Assembly: GCA_022842805.1 (NCBI GenBank)
Contig: JALHOX010000257.1
Span: 1-6,629, forward strand
Direction: 5' to 3'
DNA from: Phycisphaerae bacterium
GTDB taxonomy: Bacteria; Planctomycetota; Phycisphaerae; UBA1845; Fen-1342
DNA length: 6,629 nt
Under the pieces are notes generated by a model. It had not been told where the DNA came from and ran no database searches. It saw only the letters and a program-made list of their open reading frames with translations. This document shows positions 5,129-6,629 of this stretch, piece by piece (the first letter of the stretch is position 1; each line of letters begins with the position of its first letter). The translations under genes were made by a program, and so were the position numbers.

Positions 5129-6244
5129 TTGCTGAACGAACTCCAAATCAGCGGTTTTCGCAGCCTGCGCGAGTTTCGCATCGCGCTGGCGCGGGTCACG
5201 CTCGTCGTCGGAGCGAATGGCGTCGGGAAGACGAATCTCTATCGCGGCATCGAGCTGCTCAAGCACGCCGCGTGCGGACGGCTGACGGAGTGCGTCGCCC
5301 GGTCGGGCGGCATGGACGCGCTGCTCTGGGCCGGGCAACGGAAAATCAAGGAAGCGCGTCGCGTGGCGATTCGGGCGCGGTTTCATGATCTGTCGTATTC
5401 GATGGAGATCGGCGTGCCGCCGCCGATATCGGAGGATGAGAAAAAGCACGGCGATCCGACGATGTTTCGCTCCGATCCGCTGGTGAAGGTCGAGCAGATC
5501 GCGCCGGCGGACGCGCCGCGGGCCGTGCTGTGCGATCGCGACCGCGCGTCGCTGCAGTTTCGCGGCGAGCGCGGGCGCATGGAGCGGCATCCGCTGATGC
5601 TCGATGAGGGAGAGTCGCTGTTGACGCAGGTGCGCGATCCGGATCGCTTTCCGGAGGCGGCGCTTTTGGCACAGCGCTTCCGCGATTGGCGATTTCACCA
5701 CGAGTTTCGCTGCGACGCGGAGGCGCCGGCCCGCCGTCCGCAATTCGCCGCCCGGACGCCGAGCATGTCCGACGACGGCTCAAACCTCGTCTCCGCTTTG
5801 CGGACGATTCACGAGGTCGGCGACGCGCCGCGACTGCACCGGCACCTGAGCGCGGTGCTGCCAAAATGGAACTGGGGATATTCGGGGTCGGAGATCTGGC
5901 TGACCTATGTGCCGGGAGAGTTTCAGCGAGCGTTCGACCTGCGTGACGCGTCGGACGGCACGCTGCGGTATCTCTACCTGGTCGCGATCCTGCTCAGCCC
6001 GCGCCCGCCGGAGTTGCTGGTGCTTAACGAGCCGGAGGGCAGCTTGAACGAGCGGCTACTCGGGCCGCTGGCGGAGTTGATCTTGAGCACGCCGGCGACG
6101 ACGCAGGTCTTGGTGACCACGCATTCGACGGAGCTGGCGAAGCTGGTGGCGGGCGGGGACGGGGCGGCGGTGGTGAAACTGCGGATGGATCGAGAGGGGG
6201 CGACGGTGGTTGGGCGAGACGGAGCGGAGGAGGCGATTTCGTAA
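5129..6244 (+). CDS. AAA family ATPase, RecF/SMC-like (COG4637-type), function unknown
   Basis: The protein (371 residues from this start) has the ABC/RecF-type ATPase layout. It opens with LNELQISGFRSLREF, then Walker A GANGVGKT (28-35), a GGMDALLWAG segment (60-69), a conserved middle block FRCDAEAPARRPQ (193-205), a signature-like ASDGTLRYL (274-282), Walker B with catalytic glutamate LLVLNEPEGS (296-305) and a switch histidine in VTTHS (329-333). This order matches the predicted ATPases of COG4637, whose biological role is not established; no nuclease (TOPRIM) domain follows. Two usual positions differ: the first signature residue is Ala rather than Leu, and the D-loop reads GSLNE rather than the common TSLHP. 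I chose TTG 5129 because homology begins there and GAGG lies 7 bases upstream. ATG 5081 (387 residues) lies inside a hairpin repeat and is the main alternative; GTG 4958 lies in parS. It stands alone, with parS upstream and no partner nuclease visible. Confidence 0.88.
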   Translation: MLNELQISGFRSLREFRIALARVTLVVGANGVGKTNLYRGIELLKHAACGRLTECVARSGGMDALLWAGQRKIKEARRVAIRARFHDLSYSMEIGVPPPISEDEKKHGDPTMFRSDPLVKVEQIAPADAPRAVLCDRDRASLQFRGERGRMERHPLMLDEGESLLTQVRDPDRFPEAALLAQRFRDWRFHHEFRCDAEAPARRPQFAARTPSMSDDGSNLVSALRTIHEVGDAPRLHRHLSAVLPKWNWGYSGSEIWLTYVPGEFQRAFDLRDASDGTLRYLYLVAILLSPRPPELLVLNEPEGSLNERLLGPLAELILSTPATTQVLVTTHSTELAKLVAGGDGAAVVKLRMDREGATVVGRDGAEEAIS

Positions 6245-6262
6245 GGTGCCCGTGGCGCGGCA

Positions 6263-6278
6263 AAAGGAGCAAAGGAGC
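6263..6278 (+). repeat. Tandem duplicated AAAGGAGC
   Basis: Two adjacent perfect copies of an 8-base unit follow the ATPase stop codon. Each contains AAGGAG, but no start codon of a plausible gene follows at ribosome-binding distance, so it is listed only as a repeat. Confidence 0.5.
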
Positions 6279-6305
6279 TGGGGCCAAGCGGCGGCGCGGA
6301 GAATC

Positions 6306-6358
6306 GCGGACTTCGCCACGAAGAACATGCCGACGCAAATGCCGTCGGCTTGGCACCC
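6306..6358. repeat. Hairpin repeat, copy B (REP-like)
   Basis: This is the second copy of the element at 5037-5089, in the same orientation and about 60 bases after the ATPase stop. It keeps a 7-bp stem GCCGACG/CGTCGGC (6329-6335 and 6343-6349) and a 7-base loop; the pair just outside is a T-T mismatch. It lies between two convergent genes and could serve as a transcript-end structure. Confidence 0.8.
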
Positions 6359-6382
6359 AACCCGGGCACGGCACCCGACCCG
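6352..6382. repeat. Direct repeat GGCACCC(A/G)ACCCG
   Basis: Two 13-base copies (6352-6364 and 6370-6382) differ at one position and overlap the edge of hairpin copy B. They look like a local duplication in intergenic DNA. Confidence 0.45.
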
Positions 6383-6409
6383 AGGCTTATCCCCAAAAAA
6401 CCTGGGCTA

Positions 6410-6629
6410 CTAGGTCGCGCCGCCGAGGCCCGAGCCGGTGAAGCCGCCCGCGCCCATGCTGCCGCCGCCCATTCCGCCGCCGCCCATGCCGCCCGGGCCG
6501 CCGCCGCTGAGGGCGGTCGCCAGTTGGACGAAGCGCATGCGCAGTTCGTAGAGCGTGGCGTCGACGAGTTTCTTTTCGTCGGCGGTGAGATTGCCCTTGG
6601 TCTTTTCGTCCAGCACGTGGATCAGGTCG
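6410..6629 (-). CDS. DUF1844-like protein, C-terminal part (cut by window end)
   Basis: Only the last 72 codons are present; the gene runs off the right edge, so its start is not visible. The segment beginning DLIHVLDEKTKGNLTADE and continuing through LVDATLYELRMRFVQLA matches the C-terminal half of DUF1844, a small family of unknown function common in Planctomycetota and several other phyla, in which EKTKGNL is the most recognisable stretch. After the domain comes a tail of about 32 residues made almost entirely of Gly, Met, Ala and Ser, including three pentapeptide units (MGGGG, MGGGS, MGAGG). The tail is probably disordered. The gene converges on the ATPase gene; the two stops are separated by 165 bases of repeats. 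No role can be given beyond the family name. Confidence 0.75.
   Translation of the reverse strand, partial: DLIHVLDEKTKGNLTADEKKLVDATLYELRMRFVQLATALSGGGPGGMGGGGMGGGSMGAGGFTGSGLGGAT
6443..6487 (-). repeat. Three 15-base tandem units in the DUF1844 tail
   Basis: On the - strand three adjacent 15-base units each begin ATGGGCG and encode MGGGG, MGGGS and MGAGG. The pattern indicates growth of the tail by in-frame tandem duplication. Confidence 0.65.

Noticed and set aside
6151..6164. G-quadruplex near the ATPase C-terminus
   Set aside because: Only three runs of three or more G occur within loop distance; a fourth is lacking, so it misses the standard pattern.
6383..6409. Terminator for the DUF1844 gene around the CCCCAAAAAACC stretch
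   Set aside because: On the - strand a T6 run is present, but it lies inside a poor CCC/GGGG pairing and not after a stable stem.

Overview
This high-GC window carries six protein genes and looks chromosomal, probably from a member of the Planctomycetota, perhaps the Phycisphaerae. That placement is inference. It rests on a membrane protein with an N-terminal CxxC...CPECG zinc ribbon of the type common in those genomes, a DUF1844-like protein with a Gly/Met-rich tail, weak or absent Shine-Dalgarno sites on several genes, and intergenic spaces filled with short hairpin repeats. No RNA gene, CRISPR array, transposase or phage gene was seen.

Layout. Bases 1-51 are a pure pyrimidine microsatellite. 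A deoxyribodipyrimidine photolyase (95-1495, +) follows; its body is complete but its first strand-helix motif is missing, and its linker region contains a G-quadruplex-like run. A spacer with three copies of a GTAGC(G/A)GCC motif leads to a zinc-ribbon membrane protein (1687-2610, +). Next is recA (2727-3914, +), with its own plausible promoter and a weak candidate LexA operator. A large imperfect inverted repeat (3922-4019) separates recA from a convergent short-chain dehydrogenase (4027-4785, -).

The space between the dehydrogenase and the divergent AAA ATPase (5129-6244, +, COG4637-like) holds the most notable element: a perfect 16-bp parS centromere site inside a 20-bp palindrome (4957-4976). 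This is the binding site of the chromosome-partition protein ParB, and such sites usually cluster near the replication origin. Two copies of a 53-base hairpin repeat (47/53 identical) bracket the ATPase. The window ends in the C-terminal part of a DUF1844-like gene (6410-6629, -).

How the genes relate. Photolyase (direct reversal of UV dimers) and RecA (recombination and SOS induction) lie on the same strand, separated by the membrane protein, but spacers and the recA promoter argue against a single operon. The dehydrogenase is a housekeeping-type enzyme without an obvious link to its neighbours. The ATPase belongs to a RecF/SMC-like class of unknown function and starts about 150 bases from parS, so it would lie within any ParB domain spreading from that site. 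I see no clearly new multi-gene system. The parS location, the paired hairpin repeats and the odd photolyase 5' end are the points most worth a second look.
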